Both the position numbers and the translations under genes were made by a program. From Thermoproteota archaeon (GTDB lineage: Archaea; Korarchaeota; JAOZGF01; JAOZFZ01): DNA of 8,655 nt. The notes beneath the pieces are model-generated. The model was not told the origin of the DNA. It was given only the letters and a program-made list of their open reading frames with translations, and did not search any database. The DNA is taken from contig JAOZFT010000023.1 in NCBI GenBank assembly GCA_027492035.1, forward strand, positions 1 through 8,655. Reading direction: 5' to 3'. How positions within the stretch are numbered: the first letter of the stretch is position 1; the number at the start of each line of letters is the position of its first letter. This document shows positions 1 to 6,132 of this stretch, piece after piece.

Positions 1-325
1 ATGAACCATCAGGGTTTTGCCAGTTTCTAAGTAGTTTAAGGGTTTTATTCGCCCCGTCTAAGAATACTTCTTCACCACTTAACTTGTAGGCTTCAAGCAA
101 AACAATTGAAGCACATGCCAATATTAATGGATCATTTTCCTTTACGCTTCTAGCAGAAGGAGCCTTAAATTCTCCATTTCCTTCTTGGTTTTTAAGCAGC
201 CAGTTAGCAGATTTTAAAACGCTTTCTTTTGTTTTAAAGGTTAACGGTTGAGAATAAACTTGCCCAATTAACTGAAAAAGAATTAGGGCCAGAATCATGA
301 TTAAATACTTTCTCTTAGCAGTCAT
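1..325 (-). CDS. Secreted protein with alpha/alpha-toroid-like (prenyltransferase/squalene-oxidase type) repeats, N-terminal part
   Basis: The frame is open from an ATG at 325-323 to the window edge, giving 108 residues with the C-terminus missing. A ribosome site (GGAG within a GGAGAAGGAG-type run) lies just upstream of the ATG. The N-terminus is a Sec-type signal: basic TAKRK, then a hydrophobic stretch at about residues 7-22, then a VYSQ cleavage-like site. After it come repeated helical units with aromatic/glutamine-glycine motifs: NWLLKNQEGNGEF at 41-53 and NWQNPDGS at 101-108. These resemble the QW-type repeats of squalene/prenyltransferase-like alpha/alpha barrels. An intervening segment (about 64-82, DPLILACASIVLLEAY) looks like a packing helix. 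The protein is probably exported or surface-attached. Catalytic residues, if any, would lie outside the window, so it may be a binding scaffold or an enzyme such as a lyase or unsaturated hydrolase. The fold assignment is inferred from motif spacing only. Confidence 0.72.
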   Translation of the reverse strand, partial: MTAKRKYLIMILALILFQLIGQVYSQPLTFKTKESVLKSANWLLKNQEGNGEFKAPSARSVKENDPLILACASIVLLEAYKLSGEEVFLDGANKTLKLLRNWQNPDGS

Positions 326-373
326 TTCTCACTCCTTCTCCATGTCTAAGAAAGCATTTTTAAATGAACAAAT

Positions 374-559
374 TTAAATTTTTCCCAAAGCTATTAAGTA
401 ATAGAAAAATCTTTTTGAGATTCTTCCGTGCTTGACATGGAGGAATACTTCTACTGTTGGTTTTATTTTCTTCTGAAGCTTTTCTCTCTGTTTATTTCTG
501 GGTTTAGAAGGAAAATTAAAAGAATAGATATTTCTCTGGGTATTTTTACACTTGAACAT
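374..559 (-). CDS. Possible small basic protein, unknown function
   Basis: This 61-residue minus-strand frame starts at an ATG at 559-557. It has a very good Shine-Dalgarno (GGAGG at 571-567, 7-nt spacer), which is the main reason to list it. The same frame is open further upstream to a TTG at 730, but that start has only a weak ribosome site. The product is very basic, rich in Lys, Arg and Phe, with one Cys pair near the start (FKCKN). It has no membrane segment or family I recognise. It ends about 48 bp before the start of the secreted-protein gene at 325 on the same strand, so it could lie upstream in one transcript. Against it: the GGAGG lies inside a small palindrome (GGTG-TCCTC-CACC at 562-574), the composition is A/T-driven, and the opposite strand is also open here. 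It may be spurious. Confidence 0.25.
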   Translation of the reverse strand: MFKCKNTQRNIYSFNFPSKPRNKQREKLQKKIKPTVEVFLHVKHGRISKRFFYYLIALGKI

Positions 560-823
560 TAGGTGTCCTCCACCTGCGTTTTTAACAAGGAGAACTGTTT
601 CCCTGAGGATTTTGTTGAGATTTGTTTCCTCCCTGTTTATCCTTGAACTTATAATCCTTTCTTTTCTTCTTTTCTCAGCAGTTAAGCCTACAATTGTATT
701 TAAAAGAGTCCTGGATGCCTTTAACTTCAAAAACCTTTATTTTCTGGAAAAATAACGGCAGTGAAAAGTACCATAGGGTTTATACTGATTGTAACCGGAA
801 ATTTTCAGAGTTTACTGTTTCCA

Positions 824-955
824 CTATGTCTGCTTGGTTCTGAAGGCTCTGACAAAAACACATTGGCTGAAGCCTTAGCTTAAGAATCTAGAAAGTACAT
901 GTTTATATACTTACCCATAGTTACTACAGAGCCTTCAGAAGCCAAGTATATATAG
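824..955. repeat. 132-bp element with 28/29-bp terminal inverted repeats
   Basis: The left arm 824-851 and right arm 927-955 are inverted copies. The inner core (CTTGG, then TTCTGAAGGCTCTG) matches with a single-base indel. The outer 14 bases match at 11 positions. About 75 bp separate the arms and contain TATA-like TTTATATA near 902. No reading frame spans it. The size and terminal inverted repeats suit a MITE-like element or a large cruciform or transcribed hairpin. I see no clear target-site duplication. Confidence 0.55.
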
Positions 956-1269
956 AACTAAGTTTAAAAACTGTTCCTAGAAGTGTAGGGTTGAACATCC
1001 TCAACAGTATGATGTAGGTGAAGTGTTTGAAATGACAAAATTTGAAATAACAAAAATATGTTCTCTGAATAGTTTTTGCAAAAATACTGGAGTTTAAAGC
1101 TATCTCAAAAAATTTAAGTTAAGGGAAGGGGATCTGCAATGTACGGCTGCAAATACGAATTGAGGCTTGCTTCAGAACTTTTCAATAAAGGAGGACAAGC
1201 TTGCAAAGCCCTGTCAGTTGCAAAAAATGTGGGGAACATGTGACAAATTAATTAAAGAAAACTTTTAAA

Positions 1270-1309
1270 GGGAAAACAATTGAAAAACAGATATGGAATT
1301 TGTTTTCCC
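1270..1309. repeat. Hairpin-forming inverted repeat
   Basis: GGGAAAACAATT (1270-1281) pairs with AATTTGTTTTCCC (1297-1309), a 12-bp stem with one bulged base around a 15-nt loop. Read on the minus strand the stem is followed by a T-rich run, so it could end minus-strand transcription. The role is uncertain. Confidence 0.4.
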
Positions 1310-1436
1310 CTAACTTTACTCAACACTTATATGATGGGTAAACATAAGAAATTAATGGTTCATGTTTTTCTTTAAGAAAGTTTAAAAGAACCGCGAGAAT
1401 TTTTCACCGCGCAACTACTCTTTTTTAGGTGCTGGA

Positions 1437-1975
1437 ATGAAGTTAAAATAGGAATTTTTGAAACTTTTAAGAGGGGATAAAAACTTTCGTTACACAGTAG
1501 CTGGCTTCCTTTATTTAGAAGAAATCCTGCATAGATTAGGTAGGCATGGAGAAGAATTAGTTAAGCTTAGGGATGACATGAACAAACTTAGGAGTAACAT
1601 GAACAAAGGGTTCGAATTAATTAATAGGCATATTTCAGCTTTAGGGGCCAGATGGGGCTTAATGATTGAAGAAGCTTCCAGGAAGGAATTAAAAGTTTAG
1701 TGGAGAAAGAATTCAGCTTCAAAGTTGAAAGATGGGTAAAATATGATAAAGAAGGGTTGGTGTTCAATTACCCCAGTAACATTGACGTAGACATAACTGT
1801 ACATAACGAAAAAATAATACTTATAGAAATCAAGTCACATGTTAGAAAATCAGATTTTTACGGAAAAGTTGAAGGTAAGAGGCCTTTAAGGTTAACAATG
1901 GTAACACCTTACGCGGAAAAGGAGGCTTTTGAAGCAGCTTCACACTTAAACATAGAAATTTACACTAAAGTCTAA
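1437..1975 (+). pseudogene. Coiled-coil plus PD-(D/E)XK nuclease-like protein (DUF3782-type), broken
   Basis: The original start appears to be the ATG at 1437, 7 nt after an AGGTG ribosome site. An in-frame TAG follows at codon 5 (1449-1451), after which the frame is open from GAA-TTT-TTG to a TAG at 1698-1700. This part carries a FRYTVAG helix, a coiled coil (heptad-like LRDDMNKLRSNMNK) and the NRHISALGARWG segment typical of the family. Near 1681-1690 the reading shifts by one base. The rest continues in the other frame to 1975, with ERWVKYD, a nuclease core (D31, then E43-x-K45 in the second piece, counted from GTG 1700) and a C-terminal VTPY...IEIYTKV. From memory of the family, intact members have roughly ten more residues between HVRKSD and the VTPY strand, so a small in-frame deletion is likely too. 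The active-site triad is still present. The two halves abut as TAG/GTG sharing one base, so translation as two coupled polypeptides from TTG 1458 and GTG 1700 cannot be excluded. Decay is the simpler reading. Confidence 0.75.
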
Positions 1976-2000
1976 AGGTTTAAAGTTGTGAAAAGAGAAC

Positions 2001-2008
2001 TTTTAAAA
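2001..2008 (+). promoter_or_regulatory. TATA-like box upstream of the SDH protease gene
   Basis: TTTTAAAA lies in an A-rich context 56 bp before the ATG at 2064, leaving room for a leader of about 30 nt. The ribosome site AGGTG is at 2052-2056 with a 7-nt spacer. The box is seen by eye only. Confidence 0.35.
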
Positions 2009-2063
2009 GGAAAATAAAGAAAAAGTAAGCAGTAACAGGTTATTATTTTGTAGGTGTTAGTTC

Positions 2064-2936
2064 ATGGCTGTAGACTTAATTAGTAACCTTTGGAATATTT
2101 TCTGGATTTTTTTAATGCTTGCCATGATTATGCCTCTCATAAAAAAGAAAATGCTAGATAGTGCACGGACAAACTTGATACGTCGTTTAGAAAAGAAAAG
2201 GCAGTCAAGGGTGATAACAATGATTCATCGTCAAGAGTCCATGGCCATACTCGGCTTCCCTTTGTTCAGGTACATTGACATAGAAGATTCAGAAGAAGTG
2301 CTTCGTGCAATCAGGTTGACACCAAAAGACATGCCTATAGATCTCGTTTTACACACTCCAGGAGGCTTAGTTCTTGCGGCTGAACAAATAGCTTTGGCGA
2401 TGAAAAAACATGAAGCCCCTGTTAGGGTAATTATCCCACATTACGCCATGTCAGGTGGAACCCTTATCGCCCTGGCTGCTGACGAGATCTTAATGGATGA
2501 AAACGCAGTGCTAGGACCTGTTGATCCGCAACTGGGTGAATACCCAGCAGCTTCAATTGTGAAGGTTCTAGAAGAAAAAGATAAAAACAAAATAAAAGAT
2601 GAAACATTGATTCTTGCTGACGTTGCAAAGAAAGCATTAAAACAGGTTTACACTTTTGTTTATGAACTAGTGAAGGAGAAAGTTGGTGAAGAGAAGGCTA
2701 AAAACATAGCTGAAACACTAACCTCTGGGGTTTGGACCCATGACTACCCTTTAACACCTGAACATGTAAAAAAACTAGGGTTACCTGTAAAGGTAGGGTT
2801 GCCAGGAGAAGTTTATGCTTTAATGGAACTCTATCCCCAGCCAACTGGTAGACGTCCAAGTGTGGAGTACATACCTGTCCCGTACAGGAAAAAAGAAAAA
2901 TCAAAAGGTAAAGGGGAAACTTCCTTTCACTTTTAA
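2064..2936 (+). CDS. Membrane-anchored SDH-family Clp-fold serine protease
   Basis: This 290-residue protein belongs to the archaeal and bacterial Clp-class family with a Ser-Asp-His triad (SDH, formerly DUF114, related to SppA and ClpP). It has one N-terminal membrane segment at about residues 6-25, followed by a basic KKK stop-transfer stretch, so the catalytic domain probably faces the cytoplasm. A crotonase-like core follows. HTPGG at 97-101 forms the oxyanion strand, the nucleophile is Ser130 in AMSGGT, Asp154 lies in GPVDPQ, and His226 in WTHDYPLT. The C-terminal tail (about 275-285) is Lys-rich and probably disordered. The length is normal for the family and no key residue is missing. 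The ATG at 2064 has an AGGTG ribosome site. The expected role is peptide-bond hydrolysis of membrane or membrane-proximal substrates in quality control; the substrate is unknown. It stands alone, with 88 bp before it and 128 bp after it. Confidence 0.9.
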   Translation: MAVDLISNLWNIFWIFLMLAMIMPLIKKKMLDSARTNLIRRLEKKRQSRVITMIHRQESMAILGFPLFRYIDIEDSEEVLRAIRLTPKDMPIDLVLHTPGGLVLAAEQIALAMKKHEAPVRVIIPHYAMSGGTLIALAADEILMDENAVLGPVDPQLGEYPAASIVKVLEEKDKNKIKDETLILADVAKKALKQVYTFVYELVKEKVGEEKAKNIAETLTSGVWTHDYPLTPEHVKKLGLPVKVGLPGEVYALMELYPQPTGRRPSVEYIPVPYRKKEKSKGKGETSFHF

Positions 2937-3010
2937 AAATTATTTTTAAGTTTCCAGGGAAGAAATTCTCTGAACCCCCTTCTTTAGAAAAAATAAAAAG
3001 AAAAATTAAC

Positions 3011-3018
3011 TTTTAATT
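3011..3018 (+). promoter_or_regulatory. TATA-like box upstream of the MscS-like gene
   Basis: TTTTAATT lies about 50 bp before the ATG at 3065. A second TTTAAAG at 3038-3044 is too close to the ribosome site to serve well. The ribosome site is the full AGGTGAT at 3055-3061, three bases before the ATG, complementary to the 3' end of archaeal 16S rRNA. Confidence 0.3.
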
Positions 3019-3064
3019 TCGTTAAAGAAGGAAAAGTTTAAAGTTTTAGGAAACAGGTGATGTA

Positions 3065-3871
3065 ATGCAAATAATAAATATTTTTCAGCAAATAATTAAT
3101 CAGTTAATAGATTTTCTGCCGCAAATCCTTTATGCAGCATTAACTTTAATAATTGGGTACCTTGTAGGTCACTATTTCGGAAAAGCTTTAAACGCTATTA
3201 TTTCACGTTTAAAAATGAACGAGAAATTTGAAGAAACAGATATAGGGTCAAGTTTGGGGAAAGCAGGTTACACCTTTTCAGGTTTAATAGCCATCACTTT
3301 CAAAATTTTCATTTATTTATTAACAATAATGGTGGCTTTAAATTTCCTTAAACTACCCTTAATAAACCAAGTAAGTTCCGTTTTAACAATTTACCTTCCT
3401 AGAATAGTGGGTGCCGTAGTGGTTTTCCTTGTGGGAATAATAATTATTGATTGGTTAACAAATTTAATAGCAGGTGTAATGACTGGAACAAGCACCATCC
3501 TAGGCAGATTCTTTGTTTCAGGAATTAAGTACTTAATGTACATAGTTTTGATTTTGATGGCTCTTGATATTGCTCAAATAGCTACTTCAGTAACAAAAAC
3601 AGTTGCCCAATCAATACTGTTTGCTTTAGGTATAGGTGGAGGCTTAGCTTTCGCTTTAATGATTGGTTTAGGTTTCAAAGAAGACGCTAAAATTATTTTT
3701 TCCTCAGACTTAAACGTTTTAAAAGAGAACCAGAAAATAAAAGTTGGAAAATTACAGGGGAAAGTGAAAAGAATAGCCTTTTTAACTGTGGAGTTAGAGA
3801 ATGAAAAAGGCGCAAGAATAATTCTACCTAAAAAGAAACTTTTAGATGAAGGATTCGAAATACTTGACTGA
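3065..3871 (+). CDS. MscS-like mechanosensitive-channel-type membrane protein
   Basis: This 268-residue protein has five predicted membrane helices, at about 19-38, 76-95, 110-133, 152-172 and 182-203. Two segments, GYLVGHYFGKALNAII near 31-46 and the LPRIVGAVVVF...DWL region at 111-131, resemble the conserved TM-helix repeats found with MscS-type channels. The last helix (LFALGIGGGLAFALMIGLGF) is Gly/Ala-rich and ends in a KED turn, like the pore-lining TM3 of MscS. After it comes a short beta-type domain (about 224-260: KIKVGKLQGKVKRI...ARIILPKKKL), a reduced version of the MscS cytoplasmic beta domain. The large alpha/beta vestibule is absent. It probably forms a small-conductance or tension-gated channel in the cytoplasmic membrane. 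Gating and ion preference cannot be read from sequence. It begins an apparent two-gene unit with the gene at 3899, 27 bp downstream. Confidence 0.75.
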   Translation: MQIINIFQQIINQLIDFLPQILYAALTLIIGYLVGHYFGKALNAIISRLKMNEKFEETDIGSSLGKAGYTFSGLIAITFKIFIYLLTIMVALNFLKLPLINQVSSVLTIYLPRIVGAVVVFLVGIIIIDWLTNLIAGVMTGTSTILGRFFVSGIKYLMYIVLILMALDIAQIATSVTKTVAQSILFALGIGGGLAFALMIGLGFKEDAKIIFSSDLNVLKENQKIKVGKLQGKVKRIAFLTVELENEKGARIILPKKKLLDEGFEILD

Positions 3872-3898
3872 AAAAGAACAGAGGAAAGGGTTCCGTTT

Positions 3899-4291
3899 AT
3901 GCAAAACCAGTTTTTCCAGTTAATAAAAAATAACACTTTATTCTGGCCCTGGTTCATAGTTATGGTTACTGCTTCAGCTTTCACCATAGGTTACTACTTT
4001 TACTTAAAAATTGAAAAAGAGTTTAATGAAAAATACGGAGCCAGAAAACTGCCAAAAAGAATAGCTAACGGAATAGCCTACCTCATCTTTCTTTTACTTT
4101 TCAGAGAAGCAGTGTACCTACAGTTCAAACCCAACCCTGATACATGGATAATTATAGAAACTGTCCTGGTTCTAACCGTAGGCGTCGGGTTCTTTATTTT
4201 CCTAGAAATAACTATTTCAACCGTTAACTTCCTCAATTCATTAAAAAATAAATTGTCAAAAAAGCTTCAACCAAGAAAAGAGACTCCTTAA
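3899..4291 (+). CDS. Small three-helix membrane protein, unknown function
   Basis: This 130-residue protein has three hydrophobic segments, at about 15-36, 55-74 and 83-108. A charged loop (KIEKEFNEKYGARKLPKR, about 37-54) lies between the first two, and the C-terminal tail is strongly basic (KNKLSKKLQPRK). The start ATG at 3899 is preceded by a purine-rich GAGGAAAGGG ribosome site with an 8-nt spacer. Only 27 bp separate it from the MscS-like gene, on the same strand and with no visible promoter, so the two are probably co-transcribed. It may be an accessory or regulatory subunit of that channel, which is inference from context. I recognise no family signature. The following 110 bp contain no terminator hairpin that I can support. 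Confidence 0.7.
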   Translation: MQNQFFQLIKNNTLFWPWFIVMVTASAFTIGYYFYLKIEKEFNEKYGARKLPKRIANGIAYLIFLLLFREAVYLQFKPNPDTWIIIETVLVLTVGVGFFIFLEITISTVNFLNSLKNKLSKKLQPRKETP

Positions 4292-4404
4292 CAACCTTTT
4301 GACACCCCAAAAAACATATGCAAAAACTCTTCTAATCTCAACCTCCCAAATCTATAAAAATCACCTGCACCGGCAACCAATTACTACAAATTATGTAAAT
4401 AACA

Positions 4405-4759
4405 ATGAAATATGATGCTTTGGTTGCTGTTGAGAGGCTTAAACACTTAAGGAAACGTAATAGTAAAAGGTAAGAAGCCCAAGAAAGCCAACAGGAAAAT
4501 CACTGCACCCATTTTCTAAATTTAAGATGGCAATTCAATCTATAGCATGGCAGAATGGAATCGATGTCGTTGAAGTTCTTGTTACCAAAACATTGCAGAA
4601 ATGTCCGAGATGTAGCTATACTTCCAAGCCAAATTAGGTGCCTTCAACAACAAAAGGAAACTGTTTAAGTGTAGAAAGTGTGGTTATAAGGCAAATCCGG
4701 ATAGGGCAGCATCCCGTAATATTGCTACTCTGGCTCCTTTTCATTGGGGGGCCAAATAG
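4405..4759 (+). pseudogene. tnpB: Decayed TnpB (IS200/IS605-type) C-terminal fragment
   Basis: Three adjoining frames together spell the end of a TnpB. Frame one (4405-4470) gives YDALVAVERLKHLRKRNSKR, the strand and helix after the second RuvC acidic residue; it stops at TAA 4471. Frame two (about 4470-4634) gives LHPFSKFKMAIQSIAWQNGI, then DVVEV and the first zinc-ribbon knuckle CPRCSYTSK; it stops at TAG 4635. Frame three (about 4634-4759) gives the second knuckle CRKCGY and NPDRAASRNIA, with the last RuvC Asp in NPDRAA. At least two frameshifts break the gene. The N-terminal helix-turn-helix and first RuvC motif are missing, since a stop lies just before 4405. No TnpA is present. The fragment cannot encode an active RNA-guided nuclease. 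It marks past transposition next to vapBC. A TGGCTCC/GGGGCCA pairing at its 3' end could be part of an old right-end or omega-RNA structure. Confidence 0.85.
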
Positions 4760-4828
4760 AATGATATACCCTTAGAATAATGGTTAATTGTTTTTCTTTG
4801 CCTAGCAGACTTACAGGTTTTTCATGTT

Positions 4829-4854
4829 CCTCAACAGTTGGAAAACTGTTAAGG
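4829..4854. repeat. Strong imperfect hairpin 3' of the TnpB relic
   Basis: CCTCAACAGTT (4829-4839) and AACTGTTAAGG (4844-4854) form an 11-bp stem with one mismatch around a GGAA loop. It lies 70 bp after the TnpB stop, where IS200/IS605 elements carry a subterminal right-end hairpin. It could equally be a transcription or RNA-processing signal. The arm core CCTCAACAGT also occurs at 999-1008 without a partner arm. Confidence 0.4.
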
Positions 4855-4936
4855 ATGACTTTCATCTCTCTAAACTTTTTATTGTCCATATATTTTTTTC
4901 TTTAACTCACTGTAGTAAGAATGTGCTTTATCTAAC

Positions 4937-4960
4937 ACACATGTGTATAACATTTAAATA
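4937..4960 (+). promoter_or_regulatory. vapBC promoter with operator-like palindrome
   Basis: TTTAAATA at 4953-4960 is a good archaeal TATA box about 35-42 bp before the vapB ATG. Directly upstream, where the BRE would lie, is a perfect 10-bp palindrome ACACATGTGT (4937-4946). VapB ribbon-helix-helix proteins typically bind such palindromes to repress their own operon, so this is a plausible operator. The placement is seen directly; the role is inferred. Confidence 0.45.
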
Positions 4961-4994
4961 TTACAATTTGATATTAATTATTGGTGTGATTGAT

Positions 4995-5213
4995 ATGTCG
5001 ACTATAAGTGTGAGAATTCCGAAGGAATTGAAGGAGGAGATGAAGAAAGTAAATGTAGACTGGCCAGGTTTCATTCGCTCAATGGTTGAGCAGAAAATAA
5101 GACAGGTGAAGAGGGAGAGCGCCTCGAAAAGAATAGATGAAATTCGAAGTAAAACTGTTAAAGGGGTTTTTGAGGCAGCAGAATCCATACGTGAGGATCG
5201 TGACAAAGTATGA
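4995..5213 (+). CDS. vapB: VapB-type antitoxin (ribbon-helix-helix)
   Basis: This 72-residue antitoxin is the partner of the VapC encoded at 5210. The N-terminus STISVRIPKELKEEMKKVNVDW is a ribbon-helix-helix DNA-binding fold: beta strand TISVRIP, helix KELKEEMKK, turn, then helix PGFIRSMVEQKIRQV. The C-terminal part (about 45-72, ending ESIREDRDKV) would wrap around VapC and block its active site. I chose the ATG at 4995 because it follows GGTG and GTGAT (4983-4990) and fits the usual length. The frame is open back to 4824, but that extension reads as random hydrophobic residues and runs through the promoter. The stop overlaps the vapC start (ATGA), giving translational coupling. Likely autoregulated by the VapBC complex through the upstream palindrome. 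Confidence 0.9.
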   Translation: MSTISVRIPKELKEEMKKVNVDWPGFIRSMVEQKIRQVKRESASKRIDEIRSKTVKGVFEAAESIREDRDKV

Positions 5214-5641
5214 AAGTTGTTGCAGATGCAAGTGTTGTAGCTAAGTGGTTTAATGTTGAGGAGTACACTGAGGAATCTCTTATCCTGAAAGAAGACTTTG
5301 TCAGTGGCGTCATAAATATAGCAGCACCTCTCCACTTGGTCTATGAAGTTGGAAACAGTATCTGGAGGAATAAACAGTTAAATTTAAGGGATGCAATGGA
5401 TGCTGTGGCTTCCCTCATTGAGCTTGATCTAGAGCTTACAGCTCCAACGGCTAAGTCTATGTCGAGAACCATGGAAGTAGCGAGGGAAACTGGCCTCACC
5501 TTCTACGACGCATTATATATCCAGTTAGCAGAGGAGAAAGGAGTTACTTTGGTAACAGCGGACAGGAAACAGTTAGAAAAAGCTGAAAAATTGGTCACAG
5601 CAATCCATGTTAGAGAATATCCGGAGACTCGACGGTTCTGA
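5210..5641 (+). CDS. vapC: VapC-type PIN-domain ribonuclease toxin
   Basis: This 143-residue PIN-domain protein is the toxin of a type II system. All four acidic metal-binding positions are visible: Asp6 (VADAS), Glu46 (YEVGN), Asp100 (TFYDALY) and Asp118 (TADRK). The order and spacing are typical, and the length is normal for archaeal VapC. It would bind Mg2+ or Mn2+ and cut specific RNAs, often tRNA or rRNA, when free of VapB. The target here is unknown. Its ATG overlaps the vapB stop by 4 bases (ATGA), so the two are co-translated. The gene looks intact and functional, unlike its neighbours on both sides (TnpB relic and the decayed frames at 5710-6085). This is consistent with a self-maintaining pair in a decaying accessory segment. 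Confidence 0.93.
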   Translation: MKVVADASVVAKWFNVEEYTEESLILKEDFVSGVINIAAPLHLVYEVGNSIWRNKQLNLRDAMDAVASLIELDLELTAPTAKSMSRTMEVARETGLTFYDALYIQLAEEKGVTLVTADRKQLEKAEKLVTAIHVREYPETRRF

Positions 5642-5709
5642 ATCTAATGGACTTACACGTTGAAAATGCCGGAAAGAAGAAGCTAAACATTGGTCTCCCT
5701 TTATGTTTC

Positions 5710-6085
5710 CTATCTTCTCCACTTTTTCAGATCTAGTAATACTGTTTTCTTAAGTAAAAGTTTCTCCAGTCCTTTATTGACTTCCTTATCCGCTAAGTAG
5801 ACATCTTTCTTTTCTCCTTCTGATAGTTCCCTGAGAATAGGTAAAGCCTTCTTTAGTCGAGTTTTTCAGTTATCCTTGGCCATTGGTTCATTTGGAGAAG
5901 TTAACAGCGGAGCCTGAAAGATACACAGTAGCTCCTTCTATGTATAGCTGCATCGCCCTCTGCAAGGTTGTTTCAGTTTCATACTCTGAGCAACTGGGCT
6001 TGTTCAAGATGGAATCAAGGTTTACCAGATCGTTAAACTTCGTTACCTCTAAAATCAAATTCTTTATCACGTGAATTCTCTGCAT
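5710..6085 (-). pseudogene. Decayed minus-strand gene or gene pair, family unknown
   Basis: Two minus-strand frames lie in tandem. The first (6085-5888, ATG start, 65 codons) reads like a small helical protein with a segment TTLQRAMQLYIEGATVYLSG, which recalls the helix-turn-helix part of small archaeal antitoxins such as UPF0175. This likeness is weak. The second (about 5865-5710, no start codon of its own, 51 codons) is a charged helical stretch, LKKALPILRELSEGEKKDVY, then ADKEVNKGLEKLL, ending KKWRR. It opens right after a TGA and lies in a different frame. The amino-acid texture of both is protein-like and their order is co-linear, so I read them as remains of one frameshifted gene or of an antitoxin-like pair. 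A TTAAATT box near 6099-6106 could have been the promoter. The ORF on the opposite strand (5883-6074) looks like a shadow. Confidence 0.35.
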
Positions 6086-6132
6086 TATCAGGCTTGAGGT
6101 AATTTAAGTTGCGACTCCACTATAACTTTCTC

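Larger units (their letters stand above)
756..1436. other. Gene-poor stretch with inverted repeats
   Basis: About 680 bp with no convincing coding region. It holds a large inverted repeat (824-955) and a smaller hairpin (1270-1309), listed separately, plus TATA-like runs. A 34-codon frame at 1139-1243 (plus) begins MYGCKYELRL and has a GGGGAT ribosome-like site. An overlapping frame shows a zinc-knuckle-like SCKKCGEH at about 1216-1239. Neither is long enough to call a gene; they could be debris of a lost one. A TTTAAAAG box at 1381-1388 lies about 50 bp before the start of the broken nuclease-like gene and is probably its old promoter. Confidence 0.5.

Noticed and set aside
552-755. Plus-strand 67-codon hydrophobic ORF
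   Set aside because: It lies opposite A-rich minus-strand sequence, so the Phe/Leu richness is expected from composition. There is no ribosome site.
1006-1078. C/D-box sRNA candidate (ATGATGT ... CTGA)
   Set aside because: Only the outer boxes are plausible; no convincing internal C'/D' boxes or terminal stem.
2698-2904. Minus-strand 68-codon ORF
   Set aside because: Antisense shadow within the SDH protease gene, with no ribosome site.
3574-3987. Minus-strand 137-codon ORF
   Set aside because: Antisense shadow of the MscS-like gene and its downstream neighbour.
4824-4994. N-terminal extension of vapB from the ATG at 4824
   Set aside because: The extension would pass through the TATA box and palindrome, lacks a ribosome site and reads as random hydrophobic residues. 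The 4995 start gives a normal ribbon-helix-helix antitoxin.
5897-5912. GTTAACAGCGGAG resembling the start of attC-like site A
   Set aside because: Short match only; no partner arm or second GTT box at a suitable distance, so it is not a third site.
5883-6074. Plus-strand 63-codon ORF
   Set aside because: It is opposite the more protein-like minus-strand frame and has no ribosome site.
6050-6132. Search for an attC-like site 3' of the TIM-barrel gene
   Set aside because: GTT/AAC triplets occur but no paired boxes, stem or shared core (CGCTAC, TTTGCCCAAA) are present.
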